Of a stretch of DNA of 64,000 nt, positions 13,214 to 24,325 are shown piece after piece (positions within the stretch are counted from its first letter, which is position 1; each line of letters begins with the position of its first letter). A program made the translations under genes and the position numbers. Under the pieces are notes generated by a model. It was not told where the DNA came from, searched no databases, and saw nothing but the letters and a program-made list of their open reading frames with translations. This DNA is from Seriola aureovittata (taxonomy: Eukaryota; Chordata; Actinopteri; Carangiformes; Carangidae): NCBI RefSeq assembly GCF_021018895.1, contig NC_079374.1, forward strand, positions 2,536,212 to 2,600,211, given 5' to 3'.

Positions 13214-13480
13214 GTCAGAGCAGGAGCCATATTGTTTTCTGGTTATCCGTCCGTCCGTCTCGTTCTTGTGGACACGATATCTCAATAACACCTTGACAAA
13301 ACTTCCTCAAGCACTTCCACAAACATTCACCTGAACTAAAGGACGAACCGATCAGATTTTGGTGGCTAAAGGTCAAAGGTCAAGATCACTGACAAGATGT
13401 CACACGAGTGGTTGATACTTTATCTGACTCTGGAGAAACAGGGATGTGACCTGAAACTAGTTTGAGTGGCGGAGGGATAC
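13214..13480 (+). repeat. Dispersed repeat, copy 1 (CCGTCCGTC family)
   Basis: Shares GTCAGAGCAGGAGCCATATT, GTGGACACGATATCTCA, a GGTCAAAGGTCAAGATCAC block and CCTGAAACTAGT with the copy at 61,183-61,485. A third, inverted copy is at 52,245-52,505. Looks like a non-autonomous element common in fish genomes; class not assigned. Confidence 0.75.
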
Positions 13481-13638
13481 GAGCACGATGAGGAGGTTCT
13501 AGTTTAAAAATGACTCAGCAATTTACTACAACAGCTGCTCACACTAGCTTTTATAGAACAAACAGGAGGAACTGTTTTCAGCGGCGGATTAATACACATT
13601 TGGGGTTGTCGTGAGTTTTTGTGGCATCAGGACAGTGT

Positions 13639-13675
<37 letters not shown>

Positions 13676-13803
13676 ACTTGAGTCAGAATAAACTACAGTG
13701 TGTGTGTTCATGGTGATGAAGGAGCATGTCACTCAGTCACTGATGTGTTTAAATAGTTAGTTGGAGCTCTGTGGCTCAGAGGAGTAACATGTACCAGACT
13801 GTG

Positions 13804-13834
<31 letters not shown>

Positions 13835-13974
13835 AATTGTGATTGTAAAACAGAAGCTGCTCTCTGTGATAATATTGTTTGTGGCTTTGCTTTGCTGTAA
13901 CACTGTTTCCCGCCTCCTGCCACAGGTTGGCAGAAAACAACAAGCGATGAATCGTCAGGTGTTTGCTGATTGTA

Positions 13975-13980
13975 TTTATT
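13975..13980 (-). terminator. Candidate alg11 polyadenylation signal
   Basis: AATAAA on the minus strand, about 1.1 kb past the alg11 stop codon. It would give a long 3' UTR. Unconfirmed. Confidence 0.4.
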
Positions 13981-15072
13981 GCAGTATTTGAAGCATCATT
14001 TCAGTTTCTCAGGGAAACAAGCTCAGAACATCCGCTCCACATGGACACACTTAAATAGAACGAGCGCTTCTTTCAAAACAAAGACTCTGTAAATATTTTA
14101 CACGTGATTATATTTCCATGCCTGGACCTCATCACAAACAGGAATGCAGGAAGTGAAACAACATTTAAATACGAGAGATTTGGCTTTGACCTCGACCCAA
14201 CAACGTGGCTTTAAGTGCTTCTTCAATGTACATCATTTAACTTCTTCAACGCAGAAAAATACAATTTCAACCCTGGTCACATCTATTTAGGAGTCAGTAA
14301 CTGACAGATAATCAAATTCACATCAGTATTAATATAAATCACCTCCACACTAATATGTAAAACCCCAGTATGTTCAATTTATTGTAAATTAAGACCAAGA
14401 TAAGCAACAAATTCTCACATTTGAGAAGCTGGAACCATCGAATGACTTAAAGAATTAATCAATTATCAAAATAGTTGCAGATTAATTGTCTTTTTCCTTC
14501 AAAAGCCAATGTTTTGTGTGTCGGTGGCGGATGAGAAGCTGAATGTGACTCTAAAAGGAAATAGATTTAAACACCTGACCCTCGGGGTTTCTGGTTGGCT
14601 GTTACTAAACTGATGAACCAAATGTGACTTTTACATTGAACTATTTAAACTGTGCTTTTCCACGATGGATGTTAAACTCCCATCGCGGCATCAACGGTCT
14701 GTTGGTGGCGGACGAGAAGGAGCAGAACTTCACGTTTGTTGCTCCTCCATGTTTCTGATCGTCATTCTTCCATCGTGAAAACCAAACACATGACGACCTT
14801 CATGTGAGTTTGACACATGCAGAGTCACTGGAAATGTCCCGTGTTGTTCTTGCTCATTCATCAGAGGAAGAGAAGGACAGTTCTGGGTTTTCCACCAGAG
14901 ACGTCTCTTTACTGTGTCGGCCTCCTTTTCTGTTATCTTTGATTGGGAATGACACCACGTCACATTTTACTAACAATGCTGGAAGCTTGGCTTGTGTTAA
15001 TCACAGATATGACCCTCGCTGCTTCACCCCAAAAAAAACCCAACAAAGTCCCGGTCCCTCGTCTGCTCCTCC

Positions 15073-18000
15073 TCATCGCTCCAGTTCACTCATCAGAGAC
15101 TCCACGGCCGCCAGGAAACAAGCCTCAAACTCCTGGTCGGAGAATCGTTCCACGGAGCGCCGGGCGTTTCGTCGGATCTCCAGTCTAGCCGCCGGTGACA
15201 GCGCCAGGATGGTTTCCATGACAGCGGCGTAGCTGTCCTCGCTGTCGGCCAGGAAACCCGTCTGTCCGCCCTCGTACGGCACCACGATGTCCAGCTTTGG
15301 ACCTCCGGACTTGTGGGCGAGGACGATGGTTCCTGCAGCCATGCACTCCACCACACCTGGCACAGAGAGAGAGGACAGATGTTCACCTGGTCTCATACAG
15401 AAACATTTACTGCTGAGCGCAGACATCAGAGATCACGTCATCAGAGCTAACGGGAGAATCAGAGACAGGCAAACATGCTGAAGAGGAAAGTAACTGTCTC
15501 TGTTTATCATCTCTGAACGATGAACGACGACAGGTCAACAAGAAATACCGCTGCCGACATCTAAAGTTTTTTCTCAGACTTGTCAAGATCAGTTCTACAG
15601 AGTGCTAAACTTTCATCAGCCTCAGCTGGATGCGACACAGGTGTTTTCGTTGTGTGTGTGTTGTCCTCACCTATGCCGAAGTGTTCGTTCCACATGGTGT
15701 GCAGACCGACGGTGGCGTCCACCAGCTCCCTCTTCAGCTCGTCAAACGGGACGTTCAGTTTGAAGTCGACTCTGTCCGTCACGTCCAGCTCCTGGCAGAG
15801 CCCCCGCAGCATCAGCACCCTCTCCTCGTCCTCCTGGTTCCTGCATCCGCCGATCAGCACCAGCCGCAGCGACTCCCGCCCCCCGGGCCCCTCCCCTTTC
15901 CTGTCCAGCAGTTTGCGAAACGCCCGAATCTGCAGCCGGTGGTCCTTCTCCGGCCTGAACTGACCCACCGACACGATGGAGTGGCACTTCCTGTCCCCTC
16001 CTCCTCCTCCTCCTCCTCGTTCCTCTTCCTCTCCACTCCCCAGCTCCTGTCCGAGCTCCTCCCAGCCCTCCTCCATCTCGTCCTCGTCCTCCTCCTCCAG
16101 CGGGACGTCCAGAAAGGCCCTGACGTCGCAGGGCGGGTATACGATGCTGGTGCGGCTCGGGGAGCGCCACAGAGCCAGGATGTGTCCCAGCGTCCAGGTG
16201 GAGTTCACCATGATGACGTCGCTGCAGGAGCCGGCGAGGCCGTAGAGCAGGGCGAAGCAGCAGTAGTACACCACCTTCACCGCACTCAGCACGGGGTTCC
16301 TGGAGATGAAGTCAGCGTTGTTGAACCTGGAAGACAGAAGAGGAAGAAGACAGTTTCAACCTCTACCCAGACAGGTACATACAGCTGTGACAGGATGGCA
16401 GGTGTGTGTCTGTTACCTGGGGTTCCTCTCTCTGACCACAGACAACATGTCAGTACTGACGGTGGGGTAGTGGACGTAGCTCGCCACTTTACAGCCTCCC
16501 AGGTAGCGGAAGATTGGCAGGGTGAAGGCGTAGCCCATCGAGTCCACGTACAGGTCAGGAACACAGGCCGTCAGAGCCTCCCAGCCTAAAACACACACAC
16601 ACACACACACACACACGGACGTTGAAAACGAACCACAACACACTGCATTAGCTCTTATTGTGTTTGAACGCTCTTTCCGGTCGTACCGAGGAACATGGAG
16701 CCGGCGCTCTGGCCCAGCAGCGTGAAGTGAGGGTACGACGCGGCCTCCACCAGCAAGCGGTGACGCAGGAAGACGAAGGTGACCGGTCGAGGCAGCGTGA
16801 TGTTGAAACGCTGTCTTGCTCCCTCCAGAATCTGCTCCCCGGTCACGCCCTGGTCGCCCGTGTACACCACGAAGGAGACGCCGGGGTATCTGGGACGAGG
16901 GGGGAAAACATAAAGTGAGTTTTAGCGACTCACTTTAGTTCCAGTTCTTTGTTTTCAGGAATAATGAGGTGAATTCAGACAGTGGTGGGTTCAAGTTCGA
17001 GCAGCTTTAAAATAAACCACCAGACCACAGTGGGACTTTATTGATGCTGATCAGAGCTTCTGTCAGCTTTTATTATGAGGCCTGAAAATATGTGTTGGTG
17101 GTTGGAAGGTGTGTGACTTCTACTGTCTCTATTTCTTATTCTATTGTAGCTGCACGACTTTATCTTTCACTTGAAACAACCTCATGATACGAACGATTAG
17201 TCGGTTCTATTATCAATCAACCTTCATTGTTTTAGTAATTTTTCAAGCAGAACAGCCAGACGTGAAGATTTCCTTTGTCATATTTGATGATAAAGTCTTT
17301 GGACCAAGTAAACACGTAATGTCAAGATGTTCTGTGAGCTCTACATTAATATGGGCATGAGATATCATCGCTGCAGCTTCATAGGAACTAAGAGGCCAAG
17401 ACCCTGTAGTGGAAGGTAAGTAATCACTACTGCTGTAATTAAGAACAAATTTGAGGTACTTGTACTTAACAGTATGATGCTTTGTCATAGATTAAATAGG
17501 ATATACAAGTTGACAACTATTTTGACAATCATTTAAATCGTTCAAACACTTCCTGGTTCCAGCTGCTTTTCCTTCTAATACTTTAAATTTATTTTTAATC
17601 ACTGTAGAGGTTTGTGCTGTTTTGTTTGGACAAAACAAACATTGTGATGATGAGCGTTTCTCATCATTTTCTGAATCTTTACAAACCAAACAATCAATCT
17701 GTTTATTGAGAAAATGATCAGTAGATTAAATCCAGAATGAAACTCAAATAAATAATAAATAACAAGCTCCGCCTCAACTAAATACAACAGTAAAATACTG
17801 ATTATATATTAATGGATTATTAATTATAGTGTAATGATAAGATAGATAATAGTGTAACAGTCACAGGGGACATTTTGCACTCAGGACTTAGATTTAACAT
17901 TTTCATGATTGTATTACAGCAGTACTTTTACTTGTAACGGCGTATATATACTTTTACTTGAGTCAAGATCTGAGTACTTCAACCTAAAGTACACTGAAGT

Positions 18001-18612
18001 ATGGGAACAATGGTGTCCACATACTTTTGACCACGTAGTGTAATGGGATATTATAGTCGGATCATGGATGTATGATAAATAAAAAACTCTTCATACATCC
18101 ATGAGTCCGACAGTCAGACAGCTGAATCCCATGTACCGGTGCATGAGGGCCCGCAGGGAGCACCACAGGACCCGCTCCCCGCCTCCGCCGGCGTTGCAGT
18201 AGGGGTGGAAGAAAGCCACCGCGGGGCCGCCGTCCCGAGCCCGGCGGGCTTTGCGGCGGCCCTGCAGCCACATGCGGAGCCCCAGCAGGACCAGCAGCAG
18301 GACCAGGGTCAGGAGCAGACTGAGGTAGGCGCAGGGCACAACCAGGGACCACAACAACCTGAGGAGGGGGAGACAAGAGCACCGTGAACCGGCTGTGGGT
18401 GGTCGTGACACCGATTAGCCTAGTAGCTGCTAGTGAGGCTAAAGTTAGCCGTCCGAGCGCCACAGAGACCCGGACTCGGTCTGAGTCAGAGGCTCGGTTC
18501 GTCTCAGGTCTAGACCTGGTTCCGAGCCGGGAGAGAGCGGCTGAGGAGACGTTTACCTCATTAAGTCGCAGAAACACAGGGAGAAGTGGTGCTGGTGCTC
18601 GTGTCCTGCCAT
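15073..18612 (-). CDS. alg11: ALG11 alpha-1,2-mannosyltransferase, complete
   Basis: Adds the fourth and fifth mannoses (alpha-1,2) to Man3GlcNAc2-PP-dolichol on the cytosolic face of the ER, during N-glycan precursor assembly. Exons in order of translation: 18612-18557, 18358-18137, 16889-16687, 16585-16417, 16326-15671, 15356-15073; 529 aa (human 492). The start ATG lies in AAAATGGCA. Residues about 20-46 form one hydrophobic anchor. [15 protein letters not shown] at 70-84 is the family's N-terminal glycine-rich motif; [31 protein letters not shown] and [11 protein letters not shown] follow. The GT4 E-x7-E pair is E431 and E439 in EHFGIGVVE, which is split across an intron. An acidic and glycine-rich insertion at about 294-331 replaces a short human loop. 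A downstream GTG-initiated reading of exon 2 was rejected because a clean acceptor and phase join exon 1. Confidence 0.95.
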
Positions 18613-18671
18613 TTTGACAACACTACTGATGACGTTTCACTGCCGTCAGCTGACCCACAGCCCTCTCTGTG

Positions 18672-18676
18672 ATTGG
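18672..18676 (-). promoter_or_regulatory. Inverted CCAAT box upstream of alg11
   Basis: ATTGG on the plus strand (CCAAT on the minus strand), about 60 bases upstream of the alg11 start codon in a GC-rich stretch. Possible NF-Y site; position only, no functional evidence. Confidence 0.35.
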
Positions 18677-18800
18677 CTGAGCGTTTGTTTACCTGCACGT
18701 CATTGACACGTGACTTTTTAATTTAATTTATTTATTTATTTCAACACATTAAAATAAAAATGATGCAAAGGAAATATAATAACATTTAAGAGACATTTGG

Positions 18801-18806
18801 TTTATT
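18801..18806 (-). terminator. Polyadenylation signal of the candidate gene at 18.9-21.4 kb
   Basis: AATAAA on the minus strand, about 95 bases past the TAA at 18,903-18,901. It falls about 190 bases before the alg11 start, so the two minus-strand genes would be tightly packed head to tail. Confidence 0.45.
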
Positions 18807-18900
18807 TTCATTTCTATAATTTTGATATGAAAAATAAGAAAACCTACAAATTATAATAATGATAAATAAATCCAAACAAAATAATTGTCTGTCTTTCCAC

Positions 18901-19049
18901 TTAATGGTGGTTCTGGTTCTGGTCCTGGAGCCAGGCTGGTGGGAACTGGGAGTTGTGCTGGGAGCCATTATGGCTGTGAAGGAAGTCGCTGAGGCAAAAG
19001 GTGGGTGGTGGAGCTTGGAACCGCACATCTGCCAAAATACAGACTGAAC

Positions 19050-19092
<43 letters not shown>

Positions 19093-19634
19093 GTTGTTGT
19101 TGTTAATAATAATAATAATAATTTAAGAAATACATAAAAACAGGAGATAATACAGATTCATAAATAATAGAAAAACCAACAAACAAACTAGTAAATAGCT
19201 CTTACAGCCACAACTATCAGATCTGACAAAAACTATTTTGGTCAGAGGACTAAAATTAAATCAAAATCAGGGGCTAAAATTATCACTGGATCACCACAGG
19301 ATGAACAGTGGTTAATAGAGGAAGTTGTTGATGCAGTACGTGATATCACTAGTGATTATTAATGTGTTAAAATGCAGCTGCTGGTTGAGTTATATAAATC
19401 AATGCCACAGAGCAGCAGATCAACCTGACTGAAGGAGCTCCAGCAGCTGGTTCCTGGGGCGGGTTCGTGTTGGTTTACGGGGGAAACCCGCAGTGATTCT
19501 GTCCGTCAGTCGTTTGGAGGCGACGGGCAGCAGAGGTGCGGGTGGGGCTACCCTCGGTGCGGGGGTGTCAGCATCCTGCCTGCTGGGTCCCCTGGTACCT
19601 GCGCCGCCTTGATCCAGGGGCAGCGGCTGCATCA
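18901..19634 (-). CDS. Unrecognised gene, last two coding exons
   Basis: Two minus-strand exons join in phase. Exon 19634-19425 (acceptor CTTCACCGCAG) encodes about 70 residues rich in Pro and Arg, ending PRNQLLELLQS. Exon 19028-18901 (acceptor TTTTGGCAG) continues with DVRFQAPPPTFCLSDFLHS and ends QNQNHH before a TAA. An AATAAA follows closely. Phase agreement, pyrimidine-rich acceptors and a polyadenylation signal argue for a real gene; the donor between the two exons (GTTGAT) is weak. I do not recognise the protein. Upstream exons are uncertain: a block at 19837-19727 ends in a good donor, but the matching frame has a TGA in it. It could be an intact gene with a different exon structure, or a decayed one. 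Confidence 0.4.
19049..19130. repeat. (ATT)n / (GTT)n microsatellite
   Basis: Trinucleotide run of ATT changing to GTT and then AAT, in the intron between the last two exons of the candidate minus-strand gene. Confidence 0.95.
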
Positions 19635-19726
19635 CTGCGGTGAAGAGTGGTGACACCAGTAAGTGAAGTGGATGAAAGACTTGTTCTTGTTCACAGAATC
19701 TGACTGGATTATTGAGGTGAGCTCAC

Positions 19727-19837
19727 CTGAAGGTCTGGGAGCAGGAGGGGTTTTCACAACAGGAGGGGTCCTTTTCGGGGCCAGGGGCCTCCGAAGAGCC
19801 AGATGTGGTCAGAGGACATGATGTGGACTGAACATGT
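19727..19837 (-). pseudogene. Possible upstream exon with an in-frame TGA
   Basis: Follows a good acceptor (CCTGACTCTCAG) and ends at a good donor (CAG/GTGAGC). In the frame that splices into the exon at 19,634 it reads KYNMTYMFSPHHVL, a TGA, then PHLALRRPLAPKRTPPVVK. Another frame is open throughout but meets a stop soon after entering the next exon. A weaker acceptor after the TGA (CTCTTCGGAG) would keep the first frame intact. Confidence 0.3.
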
Positions 19838-20454
19838 AGGTCATGTTGTACTTCTGAGAGTCAGGAGACAGGATGTGAAAGTACAGCAGAGTTTATTAAT
19901 GTTCATATGAAGCTGCAAGGAAACACCAACAAAACTTCTCCTCTCTTCTCTGACCTCCTTTTCTCCAAATCCAGCTGTCGGATACTCGTTTGTCTCTGAG
20001 GTGAAGTGGAGTCAAGTTCAGTTCAGAGAGAAATACTTTTTTACTGCATTTACCTGCCAGCTGCTGTTAATACGACTTAACAGAGACTCTTCATACTAAA
20101 TATATAATTAACAGATGGTGCAATTATATAGATTAATCAATCACTAATCAACACCGTAGAGATTAGTTAAAATAGCAGGTTTGTTGTAAGATCAATTTAA
20201 TTTAGTACAAATTATAGCACCCTAACCTTAGCCCTAACTAACCATAACCAGCTAACTCCGACTAACTAGTTGTTTGACTCGACTGAACAAATTAATCTTA
20301 TTTAACTTAATATTTTATCAGTAAAAGGCTGAAGCTCGTTGATCAAATCACCCAGAATGAAGAAATAATAACAATCTTACTTGACAGATTTTTTCTTTTC
20401 GGTTTCTCTTTCAACAGACAGGCTCCTTAGCAACGGCCATAGCAACTGTCAACT

Positions 20455-20459
<5 letters not shown>

Positions 20460-20515
<56 letters not shown>
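20460..20515. repeat. (GT)n microsatellite
   Basis: GT run of about 55 bp. Confidence 0.95.
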
Positions 20516-20516
<1 letters not shown>

Positions 20517-20517
<1 letters not shown>

Positions 20518-20950
20518 AGCCTCCGGACATGGAGCCCTCTTTACCTGTCTGTGTCTCTGCCTTTTGATCTGTCTCTATATACATGTCTGTCTTCACCTGT
20601 CTGACTCTTCACTACCTGTCTGCTTACCTGTCTATCTAACTGTTTACTTAACGGTACCGTTCTGTCTCTATATTTACACCCTTGTTTCTAACTAGGCTAC
20701 CTGTCTATCTCAAGCTTCGACTGGCATCTCCAACTACCTGTCTGTCTCTAACCACCTGTCTGTGTCTCTGCCTGTTCATCTGTGTCTGTCTTTTAACTAC
20801 CTGTCTTTCCACCTGTATTTCTTCAAAATAACTTCCTGTTTTTTTGATTGTTTTCCCTTGTGTCCTCCCAGCTACCTGTCTGTCTCTATATCTCTATAGC
20901 TTCTTTATCGACCCGTCTGTCTCTCTGCACACCTGTCTCTCTGGCTGCTT
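20517..20950 (+). repeat. Degenerate CTGTCT-rich tandem region
   Basis: Irregular repeats of ACCTGTCTGTCTCT and relatives over about 430 bp, similar in makeup to the 14-bp minisatellite in nek5 but much more decayed. Confidence 0.6.
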
Positions 20951-21119
20951 GAGTAGATGAATAAACCTCTTGATCAGATTATTGAGTCTGAATGGATGAA
21001 GTGGATTTGGTTTCTATTAACACCCCCACTCCTGAGAGACCTAAACCTCCCACCATCACAGTCCCGCTGACCCCTCTCAAACCCGGAAACATGTCACCAA
21101 AATTCCTTCAGACCAGGTT

Positions 21120-21433
21120 GCGAGGGTCACCTTGCCTTGAAGCCAGCGTGCATCGCCATATAAAGACAAAACCTTTCATTCCTGTTTCTGAAAGCGTTGT
21201 GTTGTCACTTCCTTCCTCGTAGATTTGAATACGTGCGTTGTCGCCCTGCTGTCGGTGCCTGTTGAGCAGCGAGCAGCACAGCAGCCACACGGACCAACTG
21301 AGGAACAGAGAGAGCGACAGAAACACAACAAGTAGTCCTCCACGCCCAGACATCACCAGCCTCCTCGCATCACCTCCCAGGTAAGGAAATATGAGTCCAT
21401 GTGGCCTCCGAGCCATGCGGGTGTTCCCTGAAG
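21120..21433 (-). CDS. Candidate exon with a transmembrane segment
   Basis: A minus-strand open frame follows a good acceptor (CAAAGTCCCTCTCAG, plus-strand position about 21,458). It includes MSGRGGLLVVFLSLSLFLSW with the hydrophobic run continuing for about 25 residues in total, ending at CSLL, then a basic stop-transfer-like NRHRQQ and an acidic, tyrosine-containing IQIYEEGSDN. A donor-like CAAG/GTGACC lies near 21,120. The order hydrophobic segment, basic residues, acidic tail fits a small single-pass membrane protein. It may be an early exon of the candidate gene ending at 18,901. No family recognised. Confidence 0.3.
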
Positions 21434-24086
21434 GCATCGTGGTGGCGCGAGAAGCACCTGAGAGGGACTTTGATTTATTTTATTCTTGTTTGTGTGAAAG
21501 AGGAAGTGTAGAAAATACAAAGAGGAGAAGACAGAGTGTGTAACTGTGTTTGAAATCCACTGCTGTTGCATTAACTCTTGCTCAGACTAAATTTTCATAA
21601 TCTAAACCCCGAGCTTCCGTCGCTGCTTCAACTTCTTGCTGCTCCGCTCGCAAATCATCCAGCTTCATAAAACAGCACCGGACAAACAAACCTACATTGT
21701 TTATGTTGAAAACTTTGTGAGTGTTTGATTTGAATCATTCAAACTTGTGTAAATGAGAAGAAGAGAGCAGTTAGCGGCAGCGCGAGGCCTGCAGGGGAAC
21801 AGAGGAAGAAGAAGTTAAACCACTGCAACGAGCTGAAAAGGAAGTTTGTGGTTAGCTTCACTTCAACTGCAAAAAAAACTAAAAAACCCAGCGACAGGAT
21901 GAAGAGAAGCTCAGATAGTACAGAAGATAGATACAGAAGAGTATTTCATTAGAGTTGAATCTCTTCATGTTGGTGGATGAAGGATGTGGAGCTGTAGCAG
22001 ATCTGGTCAGGGGAACTCAAGCACGTGTCAGTCATGCTAATGAGGCTCAGCACATGCAAATCCCGCGGCGACGGCAGCGACCAAGGCCGCGCTGCTCAGA
22101 GAGGATCCCTCTGGTAGTGCAGAGCTTTGTCACATGACTTGGACTAGAGTCATGAATCTGGTGTCTCTATAAGACTCACAGTGATGTGTGACTTTAGCTT
22201 TATGATTTTATATCGTCTGAGACCACTTTCGCCACTGCGTCTGGTCACGTCATGATATCTTGAATCGCCACATTCAGATGTAAAGACGGTAAAAACAGGA
22301 AATACTCTGTGTGTTTAGTGAATAGCACAAACCAACGGCCTCTAACTCAACAAGAAAATACACACAACACCGAGACACAAACGATGATACAGTAAAAACG
22401 CAATACAATGACAGGACCATGAAACAGCCAGCAGCAGGTCTGTGGGTGAAGAGATCCACACGTCCATCCCCTCAGAAAAAGTCCAAATGAGGATTTACTA
22501 AAGGGCGCCTTACTTACAAAGTGGTTCACCTGGTTAATGAAAGGTAACGAAATGATGTGACAGTGATGAGATCTTATCAGCTTCTTGTCTAATTTTTTAA
22601 TTACTTGATTACTTTTTAAAACTAAAACACACACACCTAAAAAGATCTTGTTATTACGTCATTTCTGTAAATTTACTGAACTGTCACTTTGTTCCTTGTG
22701 ACTTGTTTGAGGGAAACTTTGATGTACTGATGGAACAAGTCGTGAAGTTAAGAGCGTCATCGATCTGACATTAAGGCAGGTGAGAAGAGGACGAGGACGT
22801 TGTCATGTGGGGAGGAGAGGAGAGATCTGGCCTGATTGACTCGAGTTAAACTCGTGTGTAAACTGTTTCTCTGTTCGTACGTAAAGCTCATATTAAAGAG
22901 CACCTTCACCTGATTTCACCTGTTGGACTAAGACAAAGTGAAGACAGGTTTCTTCCTTCGCACCTGTAAAACAAAGACTTTGTCCCACTTCTGGATAAAG
23001 CTGCTAAACAACACTTCACCCGTGATAAAACTTTGTGGAGGAAGCCAGTCTGCAAGTCCAGATGTAAGAAGACATTTAAGTTGAAAATGTAGAAAAGTTG
23101 CTGCCTTGTCTTGAGTGGTAGTTTGTGTCCTTGCAGAGCAGTTTTTAGGGATTATGGGAGAGAAGCATCATCATACAGGGCTCTGCCTTCTTAGTGACAT
23201 CAGGCTACTGCCCATCGAGCTCCATCAGCTTTGTCCTCTGTTTTAAGACCTTAAAGCTGCATTACGTGATTTATTTTGTACCACTAGGAGGCAGAAAGAC
23301 TCACTGACCCATCATGCATTTGGAGTTGTGTTTCTGGTCACTATTCCCTCTCTTTTAGCTCTGGTTTGGTCTCCAGCAGCTCCTGAGGGAAATATCTGGC
23401 TCCCAGAAGCTAAAGATGATGCTAAGCTTGTTAGCTGCTGTAAACAGTCAGAGGGACCGTAAACAAGAGCTAACAGAGGTAGCAGCAGTAGCTGTTGATT
23501 CTCAGTGGGATCAGCACTGCCAACAACACTTCTGCATTACTCAGAGAAATTTGACTCAATATTAAAATAAAACAACAAAACAACCTTTAAGCATTTTTAA
23601 CTTTGATACAGATGTGAGTTACAGATAAACTGATGGATTCATCTTCCCATCACACATTCCCATCATCGTCACCTGTAACTCCTTCCTCTGTGTTGGAAAC
23701 AATTTGGATGAAGAGAAGTTTTCTTTTGTTTTCGTTGTTTTGACGGTTTATTTACATAAAAACAAACCTCCATAGTTCCACAGTTAGTTCCTGTGAAAAC
23801 ATCAGAGTCTGGCATCAGGCCATAGGAGATTTCTCACCAGACAGGTTTGAATGCAGGGATCTGTGAACTTCATTTTACTATAGCTGCGTTTCCAAGAGAA
23901 AATATTTGTTGTTTGTTATCTCTGGGAACCAGTCAGCTCATGTTCACACAACAGTAGCAGATTCAAACACACTTTAATTTGCATTTTCTTTTCAAGATGT
24001 TCAGGAAATTTGCTTAAAATTTGTGCCACATTTGGATGGAAGCTTCCCTGGTGGTGGTTTGATTCCCAGTAAAGCCTGGGTGGCTG

Positions 24087-24325
24087 CAGGGCTGCAACTA
24101 ACAAATACCCATTAATAACTTCACCGAGCCCAAAGCGACGTCTTTAAATGTCTCATTTTATCTAAAATATTCAAAGCACAGTGAAATAAAAGAGAAAAGA
24201 AACAGATAATCTTCATTTTAGAGGCTGGAAACAACAAATATTTGGTTTAAAGTGTGAAATGAATCTTTAAATTAATGGTGATTAATTTTATATGCATTGA
24301 TTAATCAGTGAATCCTGTGCATTGA
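24087..24325 (+). mobile_element. hAT-type MITE copy (CAGGGCTGCAACTAAC family)
   Basis: Starts CAGGGCTGCAACTAAC and continues with AGCCCAAAGCGACGTCTTTA, as in the copy at 8,416. Diverged, right end approximate. Confidence 0.55.

Larger units (their letters stand above)
12948..13980 (+). other. nek5 3' UTR and intergenic space before alg11
   Basis: Follows the nek5 TGA. It contains a dispersed repeat (13,214-13,480), GT and CA microsatellites near 13,631-13,672 and 13,802-13,829, and an AATAAA at 13,687-13,692 that may be a nek5 polyadenylation signal. No further coding exon was seen. nek5 and alg11 converge here. Confidence 0.5.

Noticed and set aside
14804..15232. 142-codon plus-strand frame
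   Set aside because: Overlaps the alg11 3' UTR and last exon on the opposite strand; composition artefact.
15630..16589. 319-codon plus-strand frame
   Set aside because: Antisense to the GC-rich alg11 exons; it crosses alg11 introns and has no family match.
20992..21222. Plus-strand Pro-rich frame beginning MDEVDLVSINTPTPERPKPP
   Set aside because: Looks protein-like, but no exon signals or neighbours on the plus strand support it, and it overlaps the better-supported minus-strand candidate exon. Kept open only as a weak alternative.
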